This document shows, in pieces, positions 54,794 to 63,748 of a DNA stretch of 64,000 nucleotides; position 1 is the first letter of the stretch; the number at the start of each line of letters is the position of its first letter. The notes under the pieces were generated by a model. It worked only from the letters and a program-made list of their open reading frames with translations. It had not been told where the DNA came from and did no database searches. The stretch is from Dechloromonas denitrificans (GTDB lineage Bacteria > Pseudomonadota > Gammaproteobacteria > Burkholderiales > Rhodocyclaceae). A program made the translations under genes and the position numbers. The DNA lies in the NCBI RefSeq assembly GCF_020510665.1, contig NZ_CP075187.1:62001-126000 (forward strand). The letters run 5' to 3'.

Positions 54794-56045
54794 CATCCTC
54801 GGCACGCGTATTCCATGGCGCGACTCGAAGTAGCAGCAACATGCCGGGAATCGCCAGTACGGCGCATAGCCAGAAGAAATTCAGCCACCCGAGATTTTCG
54901 ACCAGCCATCCGGCCGATGCATTGATGAAGGTGCGCGGCACGGCGGCCAGGCTGGTAAACAGGGCCATTTGTGTGGCTGTATAAGCCGGGTGGGTGGTGC
55001 GTGCAATAAAGGCAACGAAGGCTGCTGTGCCGAGCCCGACGCCAAAGGCTTCAAGACCGATCACGAAGGCCAGCGCAATACGCTCGCTGGCACCGATGCT
55101 GTCGTAGTGTCCTTGTGCCGATAGCCAGGCAAAGCCGAATATCGAGACAAGCTGCACGACGCCAAATAGCCACAGCGCCCGGTTGATGCCCAACCTGACC
55201 ATCCACAGTCCACCGAATAGGGCGCCGATGACGGCCGGCCAGAGGCCGGCATGTTTGGCGATCAGACCGATGTCGGTCTTGGTGAAGCCCATGTCGATGT
55301 AGAAGGGGGTGGCCAGTGCCGTGCACAGACTGTCGCCCAATTTGTAGAGGAAGATGAAGCCGAGGATCATCGCTGCGCCGCGCCAGCCCTGGCGACCGAT
55401 GAACTCCTGAAACGGTTCGGTAATCGCCTGGCGCAGGGTTTTGGGTTGTCCGGTGACTTTGGGTTCGCTGACCAGCCAGGCCATGGCCATGCCGGGCAGC
55501 ATGAAGGCACCGGTGATCCAGAAAACCTGATCCCATGGCAGACGGTCCGCCAGAATCAGCGAGAGCGAGCCGGGAATCAGGCCGGCAATCCGGTAGGCAT
55601 TGACGTGTACGGCATTGCCCAGACCGAGTTCGAGATCGCTCAAAATCTCTCTTCTGAAGGCGTCGACCGCGATATCCTGGGTTGCCGAAAGTAGCGAGAG
55701 CAGCGTGGCCAGCCAGAGAATCGGCCAGATATTGTCCTTCGGACTGAGTCCACCGAGTGCGCCGATGGTGAACAACAGGCCGATCTGGGTGATCAGCATC
55801 CAGCCACGGCGGCGGCCGAAGCCGGGCAGGTTGAAACGGTCGAGCAGTGGTGCCCAGACAAATTTCCAGGTGTAGGGAAACTGGATCAGCGCAAAGAAGC
55901 CGATCGTCTTGAGATCGACGCCTTCACTGCGTAGCCAGGCCGGCAAGAGGTTGAGCAGCAGATAGAGCGGCAGGCCGGAACTGAAGCCGGTGAAGATGCA
56001 GATCAGCATCCTCCGGGTGAGCAAGGCGCTCAGCCAGGCCGGCAT
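54774..56045 (-). CDS. ampG: AmpG-like MFS transporter
   Basis: A 423-residue major facilitator protein with about 12 membrane segments. The opening (CIFTGFSSGLPLYLLLNLLP, then AWLRSEGVDLKTIGFFALIQ and PYTWKFVWAPLLDR) is that of AmpG permeases, which import muropeptides for wall recycling. It starts with a 1-nt overlap to the metW stop, so it is the last gene of the metX-metW transcript. That link to methionine is probably incidental. Confidence 0.88.
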   Translation of the reverse strand: MPAWLSALLTRRMLICIFTGFSSGLPLYLLLNLLPAWLRSEGVDLKTIGFFALIQFPYTWKFVWAPLLDRFNLPGFGRRRGWMLITQIGLLFTIGALGGLSPKDNIWPILWLATLLSLLSATQDIAVDAFRREILSDLELGLGNAVHVNAYRIAGLIPGSLSLILADRLPWDQVFWITGAFMLPGMAMAWLVSEPKVTGQPKTLRQAITEPFQEFIGRQGWRGAAMILGFIFLYKLGDSLCTALATPFYIDMGFTKTDIGLIAKHAGLWPAVIGALFGGLWMVRLGINRALWLFGVVQLVSIFGFAWLSAQGHYDSIGASERIALAFVIGLEAFGVGLGTAAFVAFIARTTHPAYTATQMALFTSLAAVPRTFINASAGWLVENLGWLNFFWLCAVLAIPGMLLLLRVAPWNTRAEDVTHHPA

Positions 56046-56644
56046 CAGCGTTTGCAGGTCAGGCGATAGACCGCCAGACTGCCAAGGAAATTGGCTTCGT
56101 TTTCGACGATGTTTCCTTGTTCATCGAGCACATGGCGCTCACGGATGATCAGGCCCATTTTGTTGCACAAGGCTTCGAAGTCGAGCAGCGTGAAAAAGCG
56201 GACATTCGGCGAGTCGTACCACTGGTAAGGCAGATCTTCCGAAACCGGCATCTGGCCGTCGAGCACTGAGCGCAGGTTTTTCCAGTAGGCAAAATTCGGG
56301 AAGGAAATGACGGCTTCGCGGCCGACCCGCAGCATTTCGCGCAGGATGCCTTCGGTGTGGCGCACAGTCTGCAGCGTGCGCGACAGCACCACATGGTCGA
56401 ATGCCTGATCGGCAAATTCGTCCAGGCCTTTTTCCAGGTTGCCCTGGATGACGTTGATCCCGTTGCGGATGGCGGCGAGGATGTTGGCATCGTCAATTTC
56501 AACCCCGACGCCGCGTACACCGCGTGTTTCGATCAGGTGTTTGAGCAAGGTGCCATCGCCGCAACCGAGGTCGAGGACGCGGTGGCCCGGTTCGATCCAG
56601 TCGGCGATCAGTTCAAAATCGGGTCTGCCCAGCGTGTGCGTCAT
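56045..56644 (-). CDS. metW: Methionine biosynthesis protein MetW
   Basis: A 199-residue class I SAM-methyltransferase-fold protein that partners MetX. The SAM-binding loop is [15 protein letters not shown], and [20 protein letters not shown] and [15 protein letters not shown] are MetW-typical. Its start overlaps metX by 4 nt. In proteobacteria, MetX with MetW acts as homoserine O-succinyltransferase. Confidence 0.93.
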   Translation of the reverse strand: MTHTLGRPDFELIADWIEPGHRVLDLGCGDGTLLKHLIETRGVRGVGVEIDDANILAAIRNGINVIQGNLEKGLDEFADQAFDHVVLSRTLQTVRHTEGILREMLRVGREAVISFPNFAYWKNLRSVLDGQMPVSEDLPYQWYDSPNVRFFTLLDFEALCNKMGLIIRERHVLDEQGNIVENEANFLGSLAVYRLTCKR

Positions 56645-57765
56645 AGCTTGATGTTCCGCAGGTAGGCGTCGACCACGCCGTGGTAGTGAGCGTCATCCAT
56701 CAGGAAGGAGTCGTGGCCGAAGTTGAGGTCGATTTCGGCATAGGAGACATTGCGTCCGTTGGCCAGCAGTGCGGCGACGATTTCTTTCGAGCGGGCCGGC
56801 GAGAAACGCCAGTCGGTAGTGAACGAGGCGATCAGGAAGTTGGCTTTGGTGCGTGCCAGCGTCGCGTTGAGTTCGCCGTTGTCTTCGCGCGAAGGATCGA
56901 AATAGTCGAGCGCCTTGGTCATCAACAAATAAGTATTGGCGTCGAAATAGCCGGCAAATTTGTCGCCTTGGTAGCGCAGGTAGGACTCGACTTCAAATTC
57001 GACATCGAAGCCGAAGGAAAAGGCGCTGTTGCGTAGTTCGCGGCCGAATTTCTCACCCATCTGATCATCCGAGAGATAGGTGATATGGCCGAGCATGCGC
57101 GCCAGGCGCAGACCACGGACCGGTCGCGTATTGTGTTCGTAATAATTGCCGCCGTGGAAGTCTGGGTCGGTCAGGATGGCCTGGCGGGCGACATCGTTGA
57201 AGGCGATATTCTGGGCAGAAAGCTTGGGGGCCGAGGCGATCACGATGGCATTGCGGACGCGCTCCGGGAAAGTGATGCTCCAGCGCAGCGCCTGCATGCC
57301 GCCTAGGCTGCCGCCGATAACGGCGGCCCAGCTGTCGATGCCAAGTCGGTCGGCCAGTCTGGATTGTGCGTGTACCCAGTCGTTGACCGCGACAATCGGA
57401 AAATCCGAGCCCCATGGCTTGCCGGTGGCCGGATTGATCGACGAAGGCCCGGTCGATCCGTGGCAGCCGCCCAGATTATTCAGGCCGACGATGAAGAATT
57501 TGTCGGTGTCGAGCGGTCGGCCCGGGCCGACGATGTTGTCCCACCAACCGATATTGTCGGGCTGGTTGGCGTAGTAGCCGGCGACATGGTGGTGGCCGGA
57601 GAGTGCGTGGCAAACCAGAATCGCATTTGATTTTGCGGCATTCAGCGTGCCGTAGGTTTCGTAAACCAGATCGTAGGCGGGCAATATCCCGCCGCTACGC
57701 AAATGCAGTGGCTGGTCGAAGTGGGCGCGCTGCGACTCGACGGCGCCGACAGATTGTCCTGGCAT
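56641..57765 (-). CDS. metX: Homoserine O-acyltransferase
   Basis: MetX acylates homoserine to open methionine synthesis. The 374-residue alpha/beta hydrolase has the nucleophile elbow [13 protein letters not shown], the segment [20 protein letters not shown], and the catalytic His/Asp near [17 protein letters not shown] and [12 protein letters not shown]. Presence of metW suggests succinyl-CoA as donor. The gene is preceded by a SAM-II aptamer and a terminator, so it should be shut off when SAM is high. Confidence 0.94.
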   Translation of the reverse strand: MPGQSVGAVESQRAHFDQPLHLRSGGILPAYDLVYETYGTLNAAKSNAILVCHALSGHHHVAGYYANQPDNIGWWDNIVGPGRPLDTDKFFIVGLNNLGGCHGSTGPSSINPATGKPWGSDFPIVAVNDWVHAQSRLADRLGIDSWAAVIGGSLGGMQALRWSITFPERVRNAIVIASAPKLSAQNIAFNDVARQAILTDPDFHGGNYYEHNTRPVRGLRLARMLGHITYLSDDQMGEKFGRELRNSAFSFGFDVEFEVESYLRYQGDKFAGYFDANTYLLMTKALDYFDPSREDNGELNATLARTKANFLIASFTTDWRFSPARSKEIVAALLANGRNVSYAEIDLNFGHDSFLMDDAHYHGVVDAYLRNIKL

Positions 57766-57780
57766 GCTATTCCTGAAAAC

Positions 57781-57815
57781 AAAAAAACCCAGTTGGCCAT
57801 AAACGCGAACTGGGT
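57781..57815 (-). terminator. Intrinsic terminator in the metX leader (riboswitch expression platform)
   Basis: On the minus strand ACCCAGTT and AACTGGGT form an 8-bp stem followed by a U7 run, only 16 nt before the metX ATG. It lies directly after the SAM-II aptamer. The aptamer's last bases AACGGG can pair with CCCAGTT (one bulge), which would break the terminator, so a switch between the two forms is plausible. Confidence 0.85.
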
Positions 57816-57819
57816 GGTT

Positions 57820-57872
57820 CCCGTTTTAGCAGTATTTATTCAGCGCCCGCAATCAGAGCTCAAATCGGCGCC
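57820..57872 (-). ncRNA. SAM-II riboswitch aptamer upstream of metX
   Basis: The 53-nt minus-strand segment follows the SAM-II consensus in order. P1 is GCGCC pairing with GGCGC. GATTTG opens the first loop, then TTGC precedes the P1 3' strand, TGAATAAAT comes next, and GCTAAAACGGG ends it. This mirrors the crystallised metX SAM-II aptamer (GAUUUA..., UUGC, GUGAUAAAU, GCUAAAAAGGG), which I recall rather than looked up. Length is right (52 nt in the type example). Confidence 0.88.
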
Positions 57873-57898
57873 GCTGCGATGCTTGCAGCGTGTTTCGG

Positions 57899-57927
57899 AC
57901 AATACCGAGCAGGCCGTCAAAAGTCAA
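57899..57927 (-). promoter_or_regulatory. Sigma-70-type promoter of the metX leader
   Basis: On the minus strand TTGACT (57927-57922) is a good -35, followed by a 17-bp spacer and TATTGT (57904-57899) as -10. A start near 57892 would give a leader beginning about 20 nt before the aptamer. Confidence 0.6.
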
Positions 57928-58018
57928 TTGTGCGAGGCTTGATACACTGTAACGACCATGCCTAAAGATTTGTTAATATGGCGCAAAACATGCATTAACA
58001 GGAAAGATCTGGTTTTTG

Positions 58019-58639
58019 ATGCAAGAACAGCGTCGTCATCAGCGGATACGTTTCGGTCATCCGCCGACAGTGAAAATCGGGTACGGGGGGGCTATCAGCC
58101 AGGGGGGGATCGAAAATATTTCGATGTCCGGCTTGATGCTGCGTACTGATATGGCGCTGACCATCGGCCATGTGGCAGGTTGCGAGTTTTCACTCTTCGG
58201 GTCGCCGTTGATTGATGTGCCGGCAACGATCGTCAGCCAGGTGGGCGATTTATTCGGTGCCCGTTTTCAGACCGGGCCGATCAACCAGGTCATGATCGAC
58301 GATGCAATCACTCACGCGCTGGCTTGTGGACAGGCATCCATCCTGTCGATGCATGAGCTTGGCGGGCGCAAGGTCATGCGTCTATCTGGCGGTTTGAACG
58401 GAGCGATGCGCAACGATTTCATGCATGCCCTGACCCGAGTCGGGGTCGATGAAATCGATGCCGAAGGAATTACTGCGGTCGACCCTGCCGGGCTGGCACT
58501 TTGCATGGTTGCGCTCCACCGTCACGGCGTCACGATCGGTGCCCGTTCTGTGTGCTTTTCCGAGGCTTGGGAGAGCGCCCTTCTGGTTGCCGGCAGTGGT
58601 GTGAATACGGCTGAAGTACTCACGAGGACGGGGCAATGA
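58019..58639 (+). CDS. PilZ - STAS fusion protein, predicted c-di-GMP effector
   Basis: A 206-residue protein. The N-terminal PilZ domain has the c-di-GMP motifs RRHQR (residues 5-9, RxxxR) and ENISMSGLML (N/DxSxxG). The C-terminal half (about 105-195) looks like a STAS domain: VMRLSGGLNGAMRNDFMHAL, then DEIDAEGITAVDPAGLALCM. STAS domains bind partners such as anti-sigma kinases. The stop overlaps the TonB receptor ATG (ATGA), so the two are coupled. ATG 58019 is used, with a TTG 3 nt earlier as alternative. Confidence 0.8.
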   Translation: MQEQRRHQRIRFGHPPTVKIGYGGAISQGGIENISMSGLMLRTDMALTIGHVAGCEFSLFGSPLIDVPATIVSQVGDLFGARFQTGPINQVMIDDAITHALACGQASILSMHELGGRKVMRLSGGLNGAMRNDFMHALTRVGVDEIDAEGITAVDPAGLALCMVALHRHGVTIGARSVCFSEAWESALLVAGSGVNTAEVLTRTGQ

Positions 58640-60684
58640 ACAGGCATCAGCTAATCGGTCGCATCTTGCTCGGTGGCATCGCACTGTCAGCCGATGCTGT
58701 TTTCGCCGACGAAGAACTTTTTTTTGCCGAACTGCCTTTGGTCGCTTCAGTCAGTCGTTTACCGCAACCGCTCTCGGAAGCACCGGGGGCTGTGACGGTC
58801 ATTGATCGCGACATGATTCGTGCTTCTGGTGCGCGTAACTTTGCCGATCTCCTGCGTCTGGTCCCCGGCTTCCAGGTGACGCCACCGAATCAGGATGGTG
58901 CCGTGGTGGCCTATCACGGGCTGAGCAATGAAGAATACACACCGCGTGTTCAGGTGCTGATCGATGGTCGTTCGCAGTATTCGCCGCTGTTCAATTCCGG
59001 GGTGAACTGGAATTTGCTGCCCGTGGTGCTTGAGAATATCGACCGCATCGAAGTCATGCGCGGTTCGAATACGGTTTCCTATGGTTCGAACGCCTTTCTC
59101 GGCGTGGTTAACATCATCACCCTCGATGCTTCGCAAACGCGCGGCTGGATGATGTCGACTAATTACGGCAATGCCAATGTGCGCGACCAGACCCTACGCT
59201 GGGGCGGCAAAGCGGGGTCAGCCGATGTCCGGATGACCTACCGGCAGCTCAATGATTCCGGCATGGAAAAGATGTTCGATGCCGGAAACTGGTTTGATCC
59301 TCATGATAGCCGGCATAACCAGGTTTTTGATTTGCGCGTCGATGCCCCGCTGACGGACCGGGACGAACTGCAGCTGACAATCAGCCATGCCGAAGAGGTT
59401 TCACAGTACGGACGCCCATCCAGCCTGACCGATCCTTACCGCGATCTGAGCCAGAACAGCACGGCCCTGAGCGCAGAGTGGCGTCATATTGTGGCACCAG
59501 GCGAAGAGTTGAAGCTGCGTTACTCGCACGTTGAAGACTGGGCTTCCGGGCGCTATCTCGAGCGTTTGTCCTATTCCGGCAATACGTATTTTTATCCGGC
59601 CAATCCTGGCGGCGAATCACGGACCGATGAGCTGGAGTTCCAGCATATGCTGGCTCCTTCGAGCAAAACACGGGCGGTCTGGGGGCTGGGAATGCGCCGG
59701 GCCCAGGTTACGTCATTCCAGCAGTTTTCAAACTACGACTGGCAGCAACGTAACGCATATCGCCTGTTCGGCAATCTTGAGTGGCGGCCGGCCAAGGATT
59801 GGCTGTTCAACCTGGGCGCCAGTTACGAGCATGATACGGTGGTCGGCGAGTTGTTCGACCCCCGCGCCAGTGTCAGCTATCACCTGTTCAAGGACCACAC
59901 GCTGCGTCTTGTTGCCTCGCGGGCTCACCGTACGCCAAGCCTTTACGAAGCCTACGGCAACACATCCAAAGCTGCTGCCGGGACAGTTACGCCGGTTGAT
60001 CGTACTTACTACGCTACCCCGGGTATCAATGCCGAGCGGATCGATACGCTGGAGCTCGGCTATCTAGGTGAAGTCAAGCCGTGGCGCGCCAGTCTGGATG
60101 TCCGGGCGTTCCATGAGCGGATTCCCAACCGGATCACGATTGTTCCCTCGGCACTGCCGCCATGGGCCGCTGACAGCCGGCCTGAGGCCGGGCTGCCTTA
60201 TGGTCGCAACGATACGGCCTTGAATCTTGAGCGGGTCGTGGCGCAGGGTTACGAGTACCAATTGCGCTGGCAGCCGTTCGAAAAGACCCGCCTGCTTTAT
60301 AACCACGCATATATTCGAACATATGCGTTTCTGAGCAGCGAGGCGGTCATTGTTGATGCGCCGTCGAACATCCCGAAAATTTCCCGTCAGACGGAAGAGT
60401 CGGCACCGCGTAATTCGCAATCGGCAATGATCATACAAAAATTGCCGTACGACCTCGAAGCTTCAGCCATGTATTACAAGAGTGGCTGGATGCGCTGGCG
60501 CCGGAATTCCTACACGAGCCCTTACGAGCGAGTGGACTGGCGTCTGGCCATGCCTTTCCGTTTGGGCAGTACCAAGGCTGAGCTGGCCTATATGGCACAG
60601 ATGGCCAACCATACGATGGAAGGCCGGCGCGAAACCCGCCTGGCGACGGAAATGCACTGGCTGACGCTGCGCCTGGACTTCTAG
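58636..60684 (+). CDS. TonB-dependent outer membrane receptor
   Basis: A 682-residue receptor with a signal peptide (LIGRILLGGIALSADAVFAD). The plug domain (about 45-165) has APGAVTVIDRDMIRASGARN and RIEVMRGSNTVSYGSNAFLG, and the rest is a 22-strand beta-barrel ending in LTLRLDF with a C-terminal Phe. No heme or siderophore motif is clear, so the substrate is unknown. It is coupled to the PilZ-STAS gene, and a periplasmic binding protein is encoded convergently about 2 kb away. Confidence 0.9.
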   Translation: MNRHQLIGRILLGGIALSADAVFADEELFFAELPLVASVSRLPQPLSEAPGAVTVIDRDMIRASGARNFADLLRLVPGFQVTPPNQDGAVVAYHGLSNEEYTPRVQVLIDGRSQYSPLFNSGVNWNLLPVVLENIDRIEVMRGSNTVSYGSNAFLGVVNIITLDASQTRGWMMSTNYGNANVRDQTLRWGGKAGSADVRMTYRQLNDSGMEKMFDAGNWFDPHDSRHNQVFDLRVDAPLTDRDELQLTISHAEEVSQYGRPSSLTDPYRDLSQNSTALSAEWRHIVAPGEELKLRYSHVEDWASGRYLERLSYSGNTYFYPANPGGESRTDELEFQHMLAPSSKTRAVWGLGMRRAQVTSFQQFSNYDWQQRNAYRLFGNLEWRPAKDWLFNLGASYEHDTVVGELFDPRASVSYHLFKDHTLRLVASRAHRTPSLYEAYGNTSKAAAGTVTPVDRTYYATPGINAERIDTLELGYLGEVKPWRASLDVRAFHERIPNRITIVPSALPPWAADSRPEAGLPYGRNDTALNLERVVAQGYEYQLRWQPFEKTRLLYNHAYIRTYAFLSSEAVIVDAPSNIPKISRQTEESAPRNSQSAMIIQKLPYDLEASAMYYKSGWMRWRRNSYTSPYERVDWRLAMPFRLGSTKAELAYMAQMANHTMEGRRETRLATEMHWLTLRLDF

Positions 60685-60705
60685 TCTGTTTGGGAACTTG
60701 AACCC

Positions 60706-62793
60706 TTAGCGCATCACCGCGCCTTCGAGCCAGACCTCGAAAGGCTCGCACGGTGCGATGGCCTTTCCTTGGGCGTAGCTGATACCGAGTGCCTTGAGCT
60801 GTTCGATAGCCGGGGTTTCATCGATATTCTCGGCAATCGAATAAATGCCGAGGTCAGCTGTGATTTCTTGAACGGCACGCAATAGCGCGGTCGACGCCCG
60901 ATTTCCACCCAAATCGCGGGTCAGGCTGGTACTCAGCTTGATATAGCTGGGTGAAATCGTGTGCAAATGGCTGAAGGATGAAAGTCCGCCACCAAAATCG
61001 GAAAGTCCGACCTGGCAGCCCAGAATGCGGATCTGGCGAAGGAATTCGGGGATCTGGCTACTCTGATGTGTTGAAACATCTTCGGAGAAGAGAAGGCACA
61101 AGCCACTGCCCGGCAGGTTATGGCTGGCCAGGCCACGGGCAATGTGCTCGACCACCTTGCTTTGGCCGAGTGATGCCCGTGAAATCGGAACGAGGCAGTG
61201 CAGTGTCCGCTGGGCCTGTTTGGCCCTGGCCAGTGCAGCGATTGCGCAGTCGATGAAACGCAGGTCGATGGTGGGCGCCAGATCATAGCGTTCGGCCGCA
61301 TCCATCAAGGCGGAGAGGGCGATCGGCGGCTGTCCCGGCTCATTCAGGCGGGCCCCGATTTCAACCAGGTGACCTGTGACGACATCGTCCTGCAAAGCTG
61401 CCAGTGGCAAGGCTTCAAGGATCAAACGATCATCGGCCAGGGCAATCGAAATCCGGCTGGCCCAGTTGCCGGGCTCCTGGCGGCGCTCCTGGGTATTCAG
61501 CGTCTCTTGCTCGCAAACCTGGTTCCGGCCGCTTTCCTTGGCGCGATAACAAGCCGCATCGCCTGCCGCCAGAATTTCGGTGATGTTGCGCACGCGCCGA
61601 TTGACCGAGGCCAGTCCGATACTGGCGCCGATGGCAAAAACCTTGTCTTGCCAGATAAAGCGATAGGCGGCGGCCAGCCCGCAAATGTCGTCGGCTACCT
61701 GCCGTGCTCGCTGGCCGCTGCAGTTGGCCAGCAGTACGCCAAATTCGTCACCGCCCAGGCGGGCCAGCGAATCCTCTTCCCGCAAGCGTCCCTGGAAGAG
61801 CTGGGAAATCTGGCGGAGCAGCTCGTCACCGGCCAGGTGGCCACAGGTATCGTTGACCGGTTTGAAGCGGTCGAGGTCGATGAACAGCACGCTGAATTCA
61901 TCGCCGCCAGCCTGGACGCTGCTCAGGGCGCGGTCCAGCCGATGTTCGAATTCGCGGCGATTGAAAAGGCCGGTGAGCGGGTCGTGGCGGGCCTGGAAAG
62001 CGAGTTGCGCAGTGGCTTCCTCGATGCGCGACTGCATCGAGCGATGAACCTCTTCAATGTGATTGGCCATTTCATTGAAGCCATGTTCAAGAATGCCAAG
62101 CTCGCCACTGGACGTGGCGTTGACGCGTGTTCCAAAGTGCCCGGATGACATCTGCCGAACGGCCAGCGCCAGTTGGTGCAGCGGCTTGGCGAGCGTGTCG
62201 GCAATGGCGATGGCGAGTACAGCGAGCAGGATCAGGCCGACCAGCACAATGATCAGCCCGCGCTGGAAAAGATCGGCCTGGCGGGCATTCAGTTCTGTCT
62301 TGTCGAACTCGACAAAGACATGCCCGATCACCTCGGGCGGGCTTCCTTTTTGTTCAGGATGGAGCGGCTCGAACAGGCTGTCTGCTTCATTGAGCGAGCG
62401 AACGACCGGTGCGCCGAAGGCGACCCAGCGATCGTTTTCGGCAACCTGACGCGGGCCGTCCGGGGTCTGGCGCAGAATTTCGCCCGACAGCGATACGCGG
62501 CCGCTGACGGCCATGGCCCGCCCTTTTTGATTGACGATGATGGCCGCCTTGACGCCGGAGTCCTGAACCGTTGCCTGGGCAAGTGAATGCAGGCTTTCGA
62601 TCTGCCCTGAAATGATGCTGTATTCGCTGATCGGTGCCAGGTAGCGGACCGTGGACAGCCCTTTGGTTCGCAGCTCGGCTTCCAGCGTATTGATGCCGCT
62701 GTAAGTGAAATAGGCGACCAGTGCAATTGCAATCAGCGTGCTGGGTAGCAGCGTCAGCAGTAGCAGGCGTTGGCGCAGGGTGATCTGGTTCAT
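60706..62793 (-). CDS. Membrane HAMP-GGDEF protein with degenerate EAL domain
   Basis: A 695-residue protein. Two membrane segments (about 10-30 and 177-200) bracket a periplasmic domain, followed by HAMP and GGDEF (LARLGGDEFGVLL, with RxxD I-site REED before it), so synthesis of c-di-GMP is likely. The C-terminal EAL domain lacks key metal residues: EALLR is EIGAR, the Asn after VN is Pro, and DDFGTG is SDFGGG. It is therefore probably a binding or regulatory domain. Its start overlaps the stop of the binding-protein gene (ATGA). Confidence 0.88.
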   Translation of the reverse strand: MNQITLRQRLLLLTLLPSTLIAIALVAYFTYSGINTLEAELRTKGLSTVRYLAPISEYSIISGQIESLHSLAQATVQDSGVKAAIIVNQKGRAMAVSGRVSLSGEILRQTPDGPRQVAENDRWVAFGAPVVRSLNEADSLFEPLHPEQKGSPPEVIGHVFVEFDKTELNARQADLFQRGLIIVLVGLILLAVLAIAIADTLAKPLHQLALAVRQMSSGHFGTRVNATSSGELGILEHGFNEMANHIEEVHRSMQSRIEEATAQLAFQARHDPLTGLFNRREFEHRLDRALSSVQAGGDEFSVLFIDLDRFKPVNDTCGHLAGDELLRQISQLFQGRLREEDSLARLGGDEFGVLLANCSGQRARQVADDICGLAAAYRFIWQDKVFAIGASIGLASVNRRVRNITEILAAGDAACYRAKESGRNQVCEQETLNTQERRQEPGNWASRISIALADDRLILEALPLAALQDDVVTGHLVEIGARLNEPGQPPIALSALMDAAERYDLAPTIDLRFIDCAIAALARAKQAQRTLHCLVPISRASLGQSKVVEHIARGLASHNLPGSGLCLLFSEDVSTHQSSQIPEFLRQIRILGCQVGLSDFGGGLSSFSHLHTISPSYIKLSTSLTRDLGGNRASTALLRAVQEITADLGIYSIAENIDETPAIEQLKALGISYAQGKAIAPCEPFEVWLEGAVMR

Positions 62794-63695
62794 CGTTGTT
62801 CCCGTTCGGCGAGCATGGCGCGCCGGATGGTGGCTTCATCCGGGACGGAAAGATTGAGCGCATCGGCAACATTGCGATTGATGCTGACGGCAAACATGTC
62901 CGGGCTTTGCGGCAGTGGCAGATTGGCGCCGCTGGCCTTGATCAGTTCGGCGGTCTGGTTGCCGATCTGGGTCGGCGTCGAGTAAATCGCAGCCAAGGCT
63001 CCGGCACTGGCAAATGCAGCAGAGAAGGCGACAACCGGACGTTGGTAGCGGTAGCTGGTGACCAGAATCGACTTGATGTTGTCGCGCTTGTAGATGGAGC
63101 TGTCGGGAATCGCCAGCAGGACATCGACCCGGGGCAGGAGGGTGCCGAGCGCCGCGACCAGGCTGCTGTCGGTATCGCTGTCTTCGCCGCTCAATACCAG
63201 TTTTGCGCTTGAAAAGACCTGTTTGTACTGATTGTAGAGAGTGCGTGTTTCATTGCTCAGGAGCATCCCGACCCGTTTGTGTTCAGGCAGTAAGTAACGC
63301 AGAAAAGCGGCCAGTCGAACCGGCGGCTGGTCGAGGTAGATTGCGGAGGTTCGGCCGCGCAATTTGCCGGCATCGGCAAGGATTTTCTCGTAGGTTTGCC
63401 GGGGCAGGAGGGTGGCCAGTACGGGTTGAGCACTATTTCGGCCCAGGGTCTGGCGCAGGGCTTCGGCCCCGGCGGTGATGACCAGGTCGGTCCGGATGAC
63501 CGATAGTTCGATGGTTTCCGGCGTGCCGGAAGTGACTACGTTCCAGTTGCTGCCCTCCAGTGTTTTTTGCAGGGCAGTCGAAAACTCGGCGTAAGGCCCG
63601 CCCTGCTGGCTGAGTACGAGCGCAATGCCGCCTGCCCGGGCAATCGGGGCAAGCAGGAACAGTAATACGAGGGCGCGCAGAAACGCTCGGTACAT
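62790..63695 (-). CDS. Periplasmic ABC-type substrate-binding protein (no transporter nearby)
   Basis: A 301-residue protein with a signal peptide (LRALVLLFLLAPIARAGGI) and the type 1 periplasmic binding fold: LVITAGAEALRQTLG, VGMLLSNETRTLYNQYKQV and DVLLAIPDSSIYKRDNIKSI. No permease or ATPase gene is near. Its ATGA overlap with the GGDEF/EAL gene suggests it is the ligand sensor for that membrane cyclase. The facing TonB receptor could be the outer-membrane gate. Confidence 0.82.
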   Translation of the reverse strand: MYRAFLRALVLLFLLAPIARAGGIALVLSQQGGPYAEFSTALQKTLEGSNWNVVTSGTPETIELSVIRTDLVITAGAEALRQTLGRNSAQPVLATLLPRQTYEKILADAGKLRGRTSAIYLDQPPVRLAAFLRYLLPEHKRVGMLLSNETRTLYNQYKQVFSSAKLVLSGEDSDTDSSLVAALGTLLPRVDVLLAIPDSSIYKRDNIKSILVTSYRYQRPVVAFSAAFASAGALAAIYSTPTQIGNQTAELIKASGANLPLPQSPDMFAVSINRNVADALNLSVPDEATIRRAMLAEREQR

Positions 63696-63748
63696 CGGCA
63701 GACTATAGCCTCAGCCCCTATGCCAATGCAATGAGTGTTTTCCTGCAG

